Source: Promethearchaeota archaeon
GTDB lineage: Archaea; Asgardarchaeota; Lokiarchaeia; Sigyniarchaeales; SOKP01
Assembly: GCA_019058445.1 (NCBI GenBank)
Contig: JAHPZA010000003.1
Coordinates: 575,516-639,515 of the forward strand
DNA: 64,000 nucleotides
Direction: 5' to 3'
Shown here: positions 9,084 through 18,848 of the stretch, piece by piece
Numbering within the stretch: the stretch's first letter is position 1
Layout of the letters: each line of letters starts with the position of its first letter
Translations under genes and position numbers: made by a program
The notes under the pieces: model-generated
Seen by the model: the letters and a program-made list of their open reading frames with translations, nothing else
Told to the model about the DNA's origin: nothing
Databases searched by the model: none

Positions 9084-10613
9084 CTATCTCTCCTTAGCTT
9101 TAATTTCTACTCCATCCACAACAGTAACACTGGTTGTTGAGATTCCTTCTTCTTTCATATAATAGTCTAAAGTTCTTTTATCAACTTCTTTCATATAATT
9201 TTTCAATTTTCCATCTATGTCAGGCGATATTTTAAATTCATTAAAGTTTTCAAGAATATCATTAACCTGTTCTGTCGCTGTTGCTATCATATCTTTTGCT
9301 CCCTTTTTGAACCATGTAGTTCTACGATTTCGATCGACAAGCTTAGGAATAAATAACTCGTTTTTCATGAAGTTTCTTGTATGTTTTTCCCCTAAGAAAC
9401 TTACCCCTTTCTGAGTGCTCGTTGCTACTTTTCTAATGACATCCAATCCAATTGTATCTTCATTTACTTCAATTCCTTCAAATGCTCTTTTAACCATTCC
9501 TGCTAATTCATTATCAATTGCCGTGAGTTCTAATGCTCCTGCAAGAGTTGCCTCGTATGTTCCAGCACATGTGATAAAATTAATACCCGCTTGTGCTGCG
9601 AACATCAGTGTCAGAAATCGTTCAAATCCATTTTGAATATCGAAACATTTTGAATCAGTTACTCCCGCTACAGCTCTCGAGGGGATATTATAAAATTTGG
9701 ATAATTGTGCGATGCCAGTAGTAATTAACCCTGTTTCAATCGCTCCTATCGCAAAATTTCCAGAGCGCATATCAGTCATATGAGAAACAGAACCATAAAA
9801 GACTGGTGATTTAGGATTATAAATTTGAGCAAGTATTATTCCTGCGAGAATTTCGGCATTAGTTTGTGTTAATAAGCCGGCTAAGGTAATAGGTGCAGAG
9901 GTACCTCCTAAAGCTTCTGGTGCAATGACAACAGGCTGTTTATACTTACCAAATACTTTTAGACCATTTGTCATTATTTTTGGTAATTGTAATGGACTTG
10001 TAGGGTTGAAAATTCCAAATAATCGTGGTCGTTTAATCAGCTCATTTTCCCCTCCAGCAATGATTGACGCCATTTTAATAGAATCTTGACTGACTAACTT
10101 GCCAAAAACTCCATGTCCATAAGGCTTGTGTAAATTCTTCATCCAATGATATAAACATACTACATGTAAAGTGGTATATTTCACATCACTTGGCCAATAA
10201 TCAATTTGAGAAGCAAATAAGTGTTCAGAGCTGTCTACCACTCGCATTTGATTTATAGTGTCTTGTAGAATGGATTTCCTTACCCCTTTTTTCCGAGAGG
10301 GGTCATACATTTTTACAGGAGCACCAATCGGAAGAAAGTAAATATTTTGAATATTAACTTCAATATTATATTTCCCATCTGGTCCGTGTAATTTAAAGGA
10401 ATTTGGAACTAATTTTAACTTTTCTTTGACTATTGATTCTGGAAATTTCACAAAATCCGAACTTTGTTCGCTCATTGCCCCATTTTTCTCGAGTAATTTT
10501 CTTGTTTCCTCGCAATCTATTTTAATTCCAACCGTTTCTAGTAGTTTCAATGTGGCAGAATGGATATCTTTTATTTCATCTTTTGAGAGCACTTTAGTTT
10601 GATTTAGTTTCAT
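9084..10613 (-). CDS. MttB-superfamily corrinoid methyltransferase, non-pyrrolysine
   Basis: Trimethylamine methyltransferase (MttB/DUF) family TIM-barrel enzyme expected to move a methyl group from a quaternary amine or related donor to a corrinoid protein. The 509-residue reading frame runs through without any internal stop, including the region GVTDSKCFDIQNGFE (317-331), so no amber-encoded pyrrolysine is needed. It therefore belongs with the glycine-betaine-type (MtgB-like) members; donor specificity is unknown. No corrinoid protein, activase or MtvB/MtaA-like partner lies within the window. In an organism with an H4MPT-type C1 branch (Fwd genes just downstream) it could feed methyl groups into that pathway; this is inference. 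Confidence 0.85.
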   Translation of the reverse strand: MKLNQTKVLSKDEIKDIHSATLKLLETVGIKIDCEETRKLLEKNGAMSEQSSDFVKFPESIVKEKLKLVPNSFKLHGPDGKYNIEVNIQNIYFLPIGAPVKMYDPSRKKGVRKSILQDTINQMRVVDSSEHLFASQIDYWPSDVKYTTLHVVCLYHWMKNLHKPYGHGVFGKLVSQDSIKMASIIAGGENELIKRPRLFGIFNPTSPLQLPKIMTNGLKVFGKYKQPVVIAPEALGGTSAPITLAGLLTQTNAEILAGIILAQIYNPKSPVFYGSVSHMTDMRSGNFAIGAIETGLITTGIAQLSKFYNIPSRAVAGVTDSKCFDIQNGFERFLTLMFAAQAGINFITCAGTYEATLAGALELTAIDNELAGMVKRAFEGIEVNEDTIGLDVIRKVATSTQKGVSFLGEKHTRNFMKNELFIPKLVDRNRRTTWFKKGAKDMIATATEQVNDILENFNEFKISPDIDGKLKNYMKEVDKRTLDYYMKEEGISTTSVTVVDGVEIKAKER

Positions 10614-10670
10614 AATTGAACCATTTCATAAAATTTGACTAACTTTGAGAATAAGATAATTTATAATTAA

Positions 10671-10680
10671 TTATATAAAT
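10671..10680. promoter_or_regulatory. TATA-box candidate between divergent methyltransferase and acyl-CoA ligase
   Basis: ttatataaat, the same decamer as at 5388, lies in the 142-bp divergent gap, about 58 bases from the methyltransferase start and 75 from the ligase start. It could serve either strand. AT-richness makes chance occurrence likely. Confidence 0.3.
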
Positions 10681-10755
10681 AATGAAAAGAAAAAAACAAT
10701 TATAAGTTCTAATATAAATCGAAACTCAAATTAAATAATAAAATATGAAAGAAAA

Positions 10756-12435
10756 ATGAAAGACTATTCAGAATGGGAACCCATTATAGATTATGAAAAT
10801 GACTCTCCGTGGGTGGATCCAAATCGACCGTGGTTAAAAGCTCGGCCACCTACTGTACCTAAAACAGTAAAATTTGACCCAATACCAGTTCATGAATTCA
10901 TACGACAATCTGCTCTCCAATTTCCTAATAATGTGTGTGTATACCATAAACCAACTGATAAAAAATATACATACAGAGAATTGATTCATTATGCTGATAG
11001 AATTGCTCATGCTTTACATGATTCAGGAGTTGGAAAAGGTGATGCCGTAGGTATCATGTCGGGAAATTGTCCTGAATTTTTATTTTGTGTTTTGGGAATT
11101 TTAGAAACAGGAGCCTCGGTAGTACCAATTAATCCGCTACTCAAGGAGACGGACGTAACTCATATTGTTAAAGAGTCTGGAAATATCAAGGCCATATTTG
11201 TTACAAGGGCTAATTTTCGAACTATCAAAAAAACCAGAAAGCAAGTTGAAGTTCCGGAGGTAATAATAATTGCAGATGAGGAGGGCAAGGAAGGTGCTGT
11301 CACACTTACAGAGTTTATAAATGATTTTGCTCCTAAGAAGCCTGATGTAGATATTGATCCTGATAACGATATTGCGGCATTATTATTCACAGGCGGTACC
11401 ACAGGTTTACCCAAAGGTGTGATGTTATCCCACACCAATTTAGTAGCAGATGCTCTTGTAACCATTTATCAAACAGAGGAACCACTGGAAGAACTAGAAG
11501 CAACTGCCGGAACAGGTGTAAATTTATCAATATTGCCATTATGCCACACATTTGGATTTACTGTAGTGATTATCGCAATGCGAGCAGCTATGATGCTCGT
11601 GATGTTCGCTTCTTTTGATCCCGCGGAAGTTCTTGAAGCTATTGAATATTATAAAATTGAATTATTTGTGGGCGTACCTGTAATGTTTCAAATGGTTATT
11701 AACTGCCCTGACTTTACGGAACGGGATCTCTCTAGTCTTGAGAGAGCTGCCTCTGGATCGGCGGCATTGGCACCTGAACTCGCGAGAAAATGGGAGGAAG
11801 TGGTAGGAACAAAAGTTGGTCAAGGATATGGACTCACCGAAACCTCACCCATTACACATGGAGCTGTACTCTGGATGGATATCATTGCAGAGAGTATAGG
11901 AATTCCTTATATCGATACGGATGCGAAAATTGTTAATCCAGATACCTTAGAAGAGCTTCCACCTAATGAAGTGGGAGAGTTATTAATCCACGGACCCCAA
12001 GTAATGAAGGGTTATTGGAAGCATCCTGAGGCAACAGAAAAAACAATTGTTAACGATTGGTTAAGAACAGGAGATTTAGCAAGAATGGACGAAAAAGGAT
12101 ATTTTTATATCGAGGGACGTACTAAGGATATGGTAAAGTATAAGGGCTATAAAGTAATGCCACGAGAAGTTGAAGAAAAACTAATGGAACATCCAGCAAT
12201 TCTAGAAGCAGGTGTGGCCGGTATTCCCGATCCTAACATTGGCGAAACTATTAAGGCATGGATAGTTCTGAAACCTGAATATAGAGATAAAGGAATTACC
12301 GAGAAAGAGATTATAGAATGGTCTAAAGAACGACTAGCAGGATATAAATATCCGCGTCATATAGAGTTCATAAAGGCATTACCACGAACAGCAGTAGGAA
12401 AAATATTTCGCAGGAAACTTCGGGAAATGGAATAA
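10756..12435 (+). CDS. AMP-forming acyl-CoA synthetase (second copy)
   Basis: ANL-superfamily ligase of 559 residues making acyl-CoA from a carboxylic acid, CoA and ATP. The P-loop FTGGTTGLPKG is at 211-221, GYGLTET marks the adenylate site, LRTGDLARMDEKGY the hinge, and TAVGKIFRRKLRE the C-terminal catalytic lysine. It differs from the 1689 gene by a longer N-terminus rich in Pro and Trp. Monocistronic by spacing. With the acyl-CoA dehydrogenase (60742) and crotonase cluster it implies fatty or aromatic acid use. Confidence 0.92.
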   Translation: MKDYSEWEPIIDYENDSPWVDPNRPWLKARPPTVPKTVKFDPIPVHEFIRQSALQFPNNVCVYHKPTDKKYTYRELIHYADRIAHALHDSGVGKGDAVGIMSGNCPEFLFCVLGILETGASVVPINPLLKETDVTHIVKESGNIKAIFVTRANFRTIKKTRKQVEVPEVIIIADEEGKEGAVTLTEFINDFAPKKPDVDIDPDNDIAALLFTGGTTGLPKGVMLSHTNLVADALVTIYQTEEPLEELEATAGTGVNLSILPLCHTFGFTVVIIAMRAAMMLVMFASFDPAEVLEAIEYYKIELFVGVPVMFQMVINCPDFTERDLSSLERAASGSAALAPELARKWEEVVGTKVGQGYGLTETSPITHGAVLWMDIIAESIGIPYIDTDAKIVNPDTLEELPPNEVGELLIHGPQVMKGYWKHPEATEKTIVNDWLRTGDLARMDEKGYFYIEGRTKDMVKYKGYKVMPREVEEKLMEHPAILEAGVAGIPDPNIGETIKAWIVLKPEYRDKGITEKEIIEWSKERLAGYKYPRHIEFIKALPRTAVGKIFRRKLREME

Positions 12436-12525
12436 ATAACTCTAAAAGTTTTACATAATTTCAATTTTTTTAATTTTTTTTTATGTTAGCTGAAAAGTAC
12501 CAATAATTAAGATTTAGTTATTTAA

Positions 12526-14202
12526 TTAGGAAATTTGTGTTAGGTAATTATCATCTATAGATATTTTCAATGATTCATAGAAGATAGAGCCATATTTCTG
12601 ATAAAAATCTCTCTTACTCTTCATGATAAAATCTTTATTCTTAACTTCTACGTTTCCCTTTGACCAAAATATTTTACCTTGATGATTTAAATTGATTTTA
12701 TCATTCTGTTTAATGATTTCTCCAGATTTTATTACATATTCTATATTGGATAATGAATTTCTAAAAGTTTCATGATCTTTAGAAATATCAATTTCATTAA
12801 TACTGAGATCTAAAATATTGAGATCTGCATCTGCCCCTTCGCAGAGAGATCCTTTAATATTTCCTAATCCTAATGATTTTGCTGGACTTGCACGAGTTAA
12901 AATGATATATTCGTTAAAAGTCAATGTTTTATCGTTTTCCTGTAAAACACTGTTAGTTAGGAAATCCTTATTCATTCCATCCATAAATTTGTCTCTCGCA
13001 TCTTTGCTTACTAGCCATGTGGCAATCTCTGGTACATTGTGGATATTAGCATAGTTAGGATAATTCACAGAGAATTGTAATTGCCATTTATTCTCTACGT
13101 TAAGCGCTATGTCAATCCCATTTGCCCATAGAATGCAATCTTGAATATTTTTTTTATCAAATTTTCTTAATATTGCAAAAACATCGCCCTCAAATTCTAC
13201 TGCTGAGCTAATAAGAGTTTTCTCATTCTCACTTCCATTGCCTTTCAATATAGATTTAATTAATCTTCGATCTGATGTAATGCAAGGATTTATTTTATCA
13301 AATCCTACAAATCCTAAGTCAACATCAATAGTCTTATTTTCATTTAAATTATTAATCAATTCACTGTTATTCCCATCTATATTATAAGCACATGCATGAG
13401 CCATATGAAAGATTTGTGAGCGCTGTAATTCAGGATCTAAATGGGAGTTAGGTTCCAAGCTTAATGATTTTACCTTATCTATTATTGTAAACAAATTATT
13501 TTTTGCTTTAATTTGTTCATACCCTTCTATATGAGCATGTACAGAATGAGGCATTCCCAATTGTTCATTAGCTTTTGTTAAATTTTCATATACATCCAAA
13601 GCAGAAAAATTATATAATCTCCCCTTAGCCGATACATCTTTTCTTAGGGTTTTAAAATTCCAGCTCTCAGATTCGAAAGGATTATATACTTTAAATCCGA
13701 ATCCTTTGGTCATTAATAGTAGATCTGATAAAAACACCGCAAGATTATCTATCTTTCCTTTTTGATATTCTAATTCTAATGGCCAGAGGTTACTTACATT
13801 CAATAACATAGCTTTATCTAAAACGGGTAAACTCTTAAAATTAAAGATAGTGTACCTTGCTAAAGAGGGAAAGACGTTCGCTTCAAGAATGAATGTATAA
13901 CCGTTAGCGATATAAGATCTGGCAATGTAATCCAATGTTAAGCCATTCCATATTTCTTTAAATTCAGTGTTATTCGCTCCAATTAGCCGAGCCCAGTTAA
14001 CTTGTTGCGAAGCAAAATGGCCATGAATATCTAAAGCACCGGGTATAACAGTTTTATTATTCGCATCAATTATTTTAATATTGTTCTGATTTGAAAATTT
14101 TTCTACGATTTTTCCATCTTGAATAAGGATATCCTTTATTTCTCCCTCAATTTTCCCTAAGGGATCAAATATTAATCCATTTTTAATCAATGTTTTTGGC
14201 AT
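12526..14202 (-). CDS. fwdA: Formylmethanofuran dehydrogenase subunit A
   Basis: Amidohydrolase-fold subunit that joins formate (made at the FwdB site) to methanofuran, the first C1-fixing step of the archaeal Wood-Ljungdahl branch, or runs in reverse for oxidation. The binuclear metal site is visible: DIHGH with H60 and H62, a candidate carboxylated lysine K171 in FGFKVYNP, H222 in HSVHAH, further His in FHMAHA, and D311 in CITSD. Length 558 is normal. It is last in a four-gene minus-strand operon, 11 bp after fwdD. Dihydroorotase/hydantoinase was considered and rejected because of the neighbours and length. Confidence 0.9.
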   Translation of the reverse strand: MPKTLIKNGLIFDPLGKIEGEIKDILIQDGKIVEKFSNQNNIKIIDANNKTVIPGALDIHGHFASQQVNWARLIGANNTEFKEIWNGLTLDYIARSYIANGYTFILEANVFPSLARYTIFNFKSLPVLDKAMLLNVSNLWPLELEYQKGKIDNLAVFLSDLLLMTKGFGFKVYNPFESESWNFKTLRKDVSAKGRLYNFSALDVYENLTKANEQLGMPHSVHAHIEGYEQIKAKNNLFTIIDKVKSLSLEPNSHLDPELQRSQIFHMAHACAYNIDGNNSELINNLNENKTIDVDLGFVGFDKINPCITSDRRLIKSILKGNGSENEKTLISSAVEFEGDVFAILRKFDKKNIQDCILWANGIDIALNVENKWQLQFSVNYPNYANIHNVPEIATWLVSKDARDKFMDGMNKDFLTNSVLQENDKTLTFNEYIILTRASPAKSLGLGNIKGSLCEGADADLNILDLSINEIDISKDHETFRNSLSNIEYVIKSGEIIKQNDKINLNHQGKIFWSKGNVEVKNKDFIMKSKRDFYQKYGSIFYESLKISIDDNYLTQIS

Positions 14203-14213
14203 AGTTTCAGCAC

Positions 14214-14594
14214 CTATTTTTCTTTACTTTTAATAGATTTTAAGATTTGATTAAAGCTAGTTATAGGATCTCTTGTTGCTTCTACATTTACAACTATATT
14301 CTTATATTTAATGTCATTAGATTCACAGCTAGTAAGTTGATTAGCCCAAATTGAGATAGGCATGAGAATGGTCCCTTGAGGTATATTTTCATCTTTCTCA
14401 ACTCGTAAAATGACATCTCCATTGTTATTGGTCACTTTTATATGTAAACTTGAAGTTAAATTCAATTTATCAAAATCTTTCGGATTAAGCATTCCGATTG
14501 GAATATTTTCTTCCAAGGATTTTTCATCTCCAAACGCAAGCTCACGAGCTTGGTCATGATCAAACATTCTCATAGTATTTAATATCATATCCAT
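14214..14594 (-). CDS. fwdD: Formylmethanofuran dehydrogenase subunit D (molybdopterin dinucleotide-binding)
   Basis: Small (126 residues) beta-barrel subunit that completes pterin-cofactor binding beside FwdB. Family marks are the N-terminal MNT.R..DQ-like stretch (MILNTMRMFDHDQARE), PIGMLNPKDFDKLNL and ILMPISIWANQLTSCES. It begins 3 bp after the fwdB stop; the sequence ggaggtggtgattga at the end of fwdB supplies its ribosome binding site, and so also fixes the Gly-rich C-terminus of FwdB. The second ATG, two codons on, is an alternative start. Confidence 0.88.
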   Translation of the reverse strand: MDMILNTMRMFDHDQARELAFGDEKSLEENIPIGMLNPKDFDKLNLTSSLHIKVTNNNGDVILRVEKDENIPQGTILMPISIWANQLTSCESNDIKYKNIVVNVEATRDPITSFNQILKSIKSKEK

Positions 14595-14597
14595 TAT

Positions 14598-15908
14598 TCA
14601 ATCACCACCTCCACCTGGATTTATTTTATTAATGATTTTTATTAATAATTCCTCATCAGAAGGTATATTACTTGGAGGATTAAGAATTGTCTTGAGTTCA
14701 ATCGGAACTTGATCTAGCCTAATTGCAGTTCCTGAAGTTTCAATTCCCGTAATTGCCGTTGGTAATACTATATCGGCAAGGTACGTAGTGGCAGATTTTT
14801 TATTATCTATCACAATGATTGGTTTTTTTGCTAGTTTCTGACTCAAATTGCGAGGTAGATGAGAGATAGGATCGGTACCAACGATAATTGAACAGTCAAA
14901 ATCTTCGCTATCAATTTTTGAGACGATATTTTGCTCAGAATTAACAAGCTGATGATTCTTAAACTGTAGCCCACCGATTTTACCACATATTGATAAGGAT
15001 ACGTGATCAAATCCCGCCATATTAAAATGGCCTCCCATCATTATTAAAGAGACTCGTCCTTTTTCTTGTTTGCTATTTATCATTTGTATTAATTCCAACA
15101 ATTCGCGAATGATGTTCGACTCAGTTTGAGGTCGTAAAAGACCTTGTCCTAGAATTATAACCCCATTTTCAGCTTCGGATAAGTGTAATAATATTCTTTT
15201 TAGATCGTCTCTATCGAGACCCGCAACTCCCTCTGAGGAGATGGTATTAGCAACACAACATTCTTCTTTTAATACTCGAATCAATTCCAAGTCCTTATTA
15301 GGCTGGATTTGTAAGGCCAAATCTCGGACACCCATTACATTAAAAGAGGCGGTCTTAACAGGATCGATTATAATAAGGGTTCTGATCTCACGTCCAGTCA
15401 TTCGAAATTTACCTCTTGAAAAAAGAATTTTATTTAACAAACGAGGGATTGATTCTGCTGCATTGGCACCCCATAAAACTATTAAATCAGCTTTATTAAT
15501 GATCTCAGTATTAGTTGTTAAGGTTAGTCCCGTGCTTTGAGCAATGTTTAATACTTTTCCTTGACATATTGAGGAATTTGAATCAATAAAGCCATCAATT
15601 GCTTTTGCTAATTCGATTCCTTTTAATTGAGCTTCACAAGTCACATTAGAGAATCCATATAGTAGGGGTTTGGAGGAATTCTTAATGACTTCTACCGTTT
15701 TTTCTAATGCATCCTCCCAAGAGCATTTTTCTAAAACTTCATTTTTTTTTATCAGAGGATTTAAAATTCGATTGTTTGAGGTAAGTTGATCAAATCGTTC
15801 TTTACCTTTTAAACAAGCTCCTAAAACCTCATCTATAAATAATCCATCACTTCTTACAATAATATCATCACAAAGTAAAGAACATCCCGCACAAGGAACT
15901 CTCTTCAT
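14598..15908 (-). CDS. fwdB: Formylmethanofuran dehydrogenase subunit B (Mo/W catalytic subunit)
   Basis: Catalytic subunit of the formate dehydrogenase half of the enzyme, reducing CO2 to formate at a Mo- or W-bispterin. The N-terminal [4Fe-4S] site is CAGCSLLC (C6, C9, C13) plus C32 in ACLKG. C115 in SSICQG is the candidate metal ligand, a cysteine not selenocysteine. Downstream motifs typical of the molybdopterin oxidoreductase fold include LIVLWGANAAES and IIVGTDPISHLP. The 436-residue length is usual. It is 31 bp after the Fe-S protein gene and overlaps functionally with fwdD. Mo versus W cannot be told. Confidence 0.92.
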   Translation of the reverse strand: MKRVPCAGCSLLCDDIIVRSDGLFIDEVLGACLKGKERFDQLTSNNRILNPLIKKNEVLEKCSWEDALEKTVEVIKNSSKPLLYGFSNVTCEAQLKGIELAKAIDGFIDSNSSICQGKVLNIAQSTGLTLTTNTEIINKADLIVLWGANAAESIPRLLNKILFSRGKFRMTGREIRTLIIIDPVKTASFNVMGVRDLALQIQPNKDLELIRVLKEECCVANTISSEGVAGLDRDDLKRILLHLSEAENGVIILGQGLLRPQTESNIIRELLELIQMINSKQEKGRVSLIMMGGHFNMAGFDHVSLSICGKIGGLQFKNHQLVNSEQNIVSKIDSEDFDCSIIVGTDPISHLPRNLSQKLAKKPIIVIDNKKSATTYLADIVLPTAITGIETSGTAIRLDQVPIELKTILNPPSNIPSDEELLIKIINKINPGGGGD

Positions 15909-15939
15909 TATTATATCTCCAAAAATTATTATTAAATTT

Positions 15940-16407
15940 TTATTGGTAATCTATTTTAACGGCTTTGCGAGGGCAATATGTTTCACAAACTCGACATTCC
16001 CGTTCTCGGCCCTCTGCTTCTAATCGCCGACAGTGCTCTAGATTTAATAGCTCACATTTTCCTCCTTTCACTTGAAATAATTGATGTGATTCAGGGGGGT
16101 AGTCTGGAGCTTTTCCACTTAATGTAGGAGGACAATATCTTGCATTTACTGGACAAATTGTAACACAGATACCGCATCCATCACATAAATCCTCATCAAC
16201 ATCAATTCTAAGCTCTTTTTTCTTCCCCTCTTCAGCTCCAATTAATTCTTTTAAAGTATCATATTGCTTTTTATATTTTGGTTCTAATAAAGGAGTACAA
16301 TCATCAATTTTTACTTTGCCTTGTAGTAGGTCTAATGCAAAAGCCATACACGTAGGTTTACCACATTTTTTACAATTTGTCTTGGGTAAAAATTTATACA
16401 GTTCCAT
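15940..16407 (-). CDS. Fe-S electron-transfer protein of the Fwd operon
   Basis: First gene of the fwd operon and probable electron donor to FwdB. It has three cysteine clusters. The N-terminal LPKTNCKKCGKPTCM...C is a 4Fe-4S domain of the CdhE/AcsC N-terminal type; then comes a ferredoxin motif CDGCGICVTICP; then a second pattern C....C...CRVCETYCPRKAV. The track start is a TTG at 16437; I prefer the ATG at 16407 because homologous domains begin close to xxIYKLLPKTNC. This would be 155 residues. It is not a plain FwdG or FwdF; the fusion of a CdhE-type cluster with a dicluster ferredoxin is the notable point. Confidence 0.8.
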   Translation of the reverse strand: MELYKFLPKTNCKKCGKPTCMAFALDLLQGKVKIDDCTPLLEPKYKKQYDTLKELIGAEEGKKKELRIDVDEDLCDGCGICVTICPVNARYCPPTLSGKAPDYPPESHQLFQVKGGKCELLNLEHCRRLEAEGRERECRVCETYCPRKAVKIDYQ

Positions 16408-16618
16408 AAAGTTTGAAACGGGAATTATTATCACCAATAACTATCAAATTTGTCTTATTTCCAAATAAACTAAGTTTAACATACAATTAATTTCTTTAGT
16501 TTATGTAATATAAATCGACGTTTACTTTATAGATTTTTAATAAATGTAGGTAGTAAGTATCCTTAATGATGCGAAATGCAAGAAAAAAATTTAAAATTAA
16601 GATTGTTCTATTTCCATT

Positions 16619-17326
16619 ATGACTGAAGCTTTGTATATGAATGATTCCTATTTAAGAGAGTGGGCCGCTAAAGTTATTAGTGTCAAAGACGATAAATATA
16701 TCGTCTTAGATAGAACTGCTTTTTACCCAAAGGGAGGAGGACAACCCTGGGATGAAGGATTTATAACTAAAAATGGTCAGAAATTCAAGGTAATATATGT
16801 AGGTAAATTTTCAGGTCAGATCAGTCATGAAGTTGATAAACCGGGTTTAAATAAAGGTGATAATGTATCTTGCACACTAGACTGGGAGCGAAGATACACC
16901 TTTATGAGATATCATACTGCGTGTCATTTGATTTCTAATGTGCTTTATACTAAAGCCAACGCAAAAATAACTGGCAATCAAATAGAATTGGATAAAACTA
17001 GAATGGATTTTTCGATGAAGGATTATTCTCCCGAAAAATTAAAAGCCTATGTTGAGGAAGCAAATAGAATTATCAAAAGTGACCTCCCTATTTCGGTTGA
17101 TTATATGTCTCGAGATGAGGTCATAAAAAATCCGGAGTTTGCCCGTTTAGCAAAAGGTCTACCTGAAGTTAATGAATTTCGAATAATAAAAATTGGAGAA
17201 TTAGATAAACAAGTTGATGGTGGAACACACATCAATCATTTAAAAGAAATTGGGAAGATCGAAGTCATTAAAACAGCCAATAAAGGTAAAAATAATAGAA
17301 GAATGTACTTTGTTCTAAAAGAATGA
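16619..17326 (+). CDS. alaX: Alanyl-tRNA editing protein AlaX
   Basis: Free-standing editing domain that hydrolyses mischarged seryl- or glycyl-tRNA(Ala). Zinc ligands are visible: HTACH with H99 and H103, and the second motif DGGTHINHLKEIG with H204. The position usually drawn as Cys in CxxxH of AlaRS is Asp (D200) here. The N-terminal barrel has FYPKGGGQPWDEG. Length 235 fits the medium class (AlaX-M). It stands alone, 182 bp from the divergent fwd operon. Confidence 0.9.
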   Translation: MTEALYMNDSYLREWAAKVISVKDDKYIVLDRTAFYPKGGGQPWDEGFITKNGQKFKVIYVGKFSGQISHEVDKPGLNKGDNVSCTLDWERRYTFMRYHTACHLISNVLYTKANAKITGNQIELDKTRMDFSMKDYSPEKLKAYVEEANRIIKSDLPISVDYMSRDEVIKNPEFARLAKGLPEVNEFRIIKIGELDKQVDGGTHINHLKEIGKIEVIKTANKGKNNRRMYFVLKE

Positions 17327-17447
17327 AGATAAGTATATGGTGTTTTAAAACTAAGAAATATCTTTTTTAACTTCTTAATCAATTAGTATTTATTAAATTA
17401 TTATCATAATAAATCAAGAATTTTAATATTAAAACGAGAGTTTAAAG

Positions 17448-18848
17448 ATGAGTGAACGTGAGGAAATAACTGAAAAAAAACATGGATTCTTGGAGATCAA
17501 TTCTTATAGCATATCTCAAGGACTCATAAATTTTAATATTGGCGCGTTTGGAGCGTATGTATTTTTTTTTTATGAGACAGAAGTTTTGCTAAATGTGGTA
17601 ATACTTGCATTAGCCATGAGTATATATGCTGCTTGGGATGCCATCAATGACCCCTGCATGGGGAATTTAACTGATCGATCCTTTTCTTTTACCGAAAAAT
17701 GGGGACGCCGTTTTCCATGGGTTGCCCTTGGAGTATTTCCATGGGCAATTCTATATATTTTCATTTTTACGGTTCCTGACGTTGATCCTAATACAGGGGG
17801 ATGGCTAATTTTTACCTATGTTTTAATTATTCTCGTTGCATATGATACTTTTTATACGATATGGAATATTAATTCTGAAGCGTTAATGCCCTTTAAATTT
17901 CGGGATTTTGACGAACGAAGAAAAGTATCAGGTATAAAAGCGATCTGGGGCATCATTGGCTTGGTTCTGGGGATTGCTGTTCCTCCGCTCTTTGTGGAGT
18001 ATGGCGACAAGTCAAGTTATGTGATGCAAGGCATTATTCTAGCTATAATTGCTGTAATTCTTGGAGCCTTAATGTTACCTGGACACCGAGAAGATAAAAC
18101 ATTAATAGGACAATATTTAGAATCCGTACAGGAGCATAAAAAGGATGTTAGTTTTTTCAGGGCTTTAATTGAATCATTAAAGAAAAAAAATTTTCTTATA
18201 ATGATTACACTTCATTTTCTATATAGTATTTTGACAGGACTATTGATCGCATCGGGAAATTATTTTATAAGATATAATCTTAAGGAGGATCCTTCAGCAT
18301 TTCTCCTTGTAATGCTATCATACTTAATAGCGAGTTTAGCAACAATTCCAATATGGATAAGAGTAGCCCAAAAAATGAATAATAACAAAAAAATGATAAC
18401 AATTGGTTCAGTGTTTATGGGATTGATGGTATTATTAATCATGTTTGTCAATTCGCTTATCTCATTCATAATTGTTATTGGTTTAGTAGGAATTGGTGGT
18501 GGTATATTCTTCGTTATGCAAGATGTTATAAATGCAGATGTAATCGATGAAGCTGTTGTTTTAGATGGTGTACGGAGGGAAGGTACATATTTTGGGATTA
18601 AATTCTTTATTGGCCGCTTTTCAAATGTCTGTGTATTTATTACACTAGCAGTCGTTCACATTGCTACAGGTTTTAATCCCGTTGTAGAAAATCAAACCCC
18701 ACTCGCTTTATGGGGAATAAAAATACATATGTCATTAATTCCGGGAATAGCTCTTTTAATAGGGGCCTTAATTTTTTGGAAATGGTATGATCTTAGCACA
18801 GATCGATTGGATGAAATTCAAGCTAAGATAAAAGAACTAAAATTCTAA
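17448..18848 (+). CDS. GPH-family MFS sugar:cation symporter
   Basis: Twelve-helix transporter, 466 residues, paralogous to the one at 3906. Family marks: NDPCMGNLTDRS then WGRRFPW after helix 2, and NADVIDEAV..DGVRREGTYFG before helix 10. Substrate probably a glycoside or hexuronide, unknown in detail. An ATG at 17448 follows a T/A-rich leader; no operon partner. Confidence 0.87.
   Translation: MSEREEITEKKHGFLEINSYSISQGLINFNIGAFGAYVFFFYETEVLLNVVILALAMSIYAAWDAINDPCMGNLTDRSFSFTEKWGRRFPWVALGVFPWAILYIFIFTVPDVDPNTGGWLIFTYVLIILVAYDTFYTIWNINSEALMPFKFRDFDERRKVSGIKAIWGIIGLVLGIAVPPLFVEYGDKSSYVMQGIILAIIAVILGALMLPGHREDKTLIGQYLESVQEHKKDVSFFRALIESLKKKNFLIMITLHFLYSILTGLLIASGNYFIRYNLKEDPSAFLLVMLSYLIASLATIPIWIRVAQKMNNNKKMITIGSVFMGLMVLLIMFVNSLISFIIVIGLVGIGGGIFFVMQDVINADVIDEAVVLDGVRREGTYFGIKFFIGRFSNVCVFITLAVVHIATGFNPVVENQTPLALWGIKIHMSLIPGIALLIGALIFWKWYDLSTDRLDEIQAKIKELKF

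Noticed and set aside
9084..10613. Possible pyrrolysine codon in the methyltransferase
   Set aside because: No in-frame TAG occurs in the 509 codons.
12526..14202. Dihydroorotase or hydantoinase identity
   Set aside because: The amidohydrolase motifs fit, but neighbours fwdB and fwdD and the 558-residue length identify FwdA.
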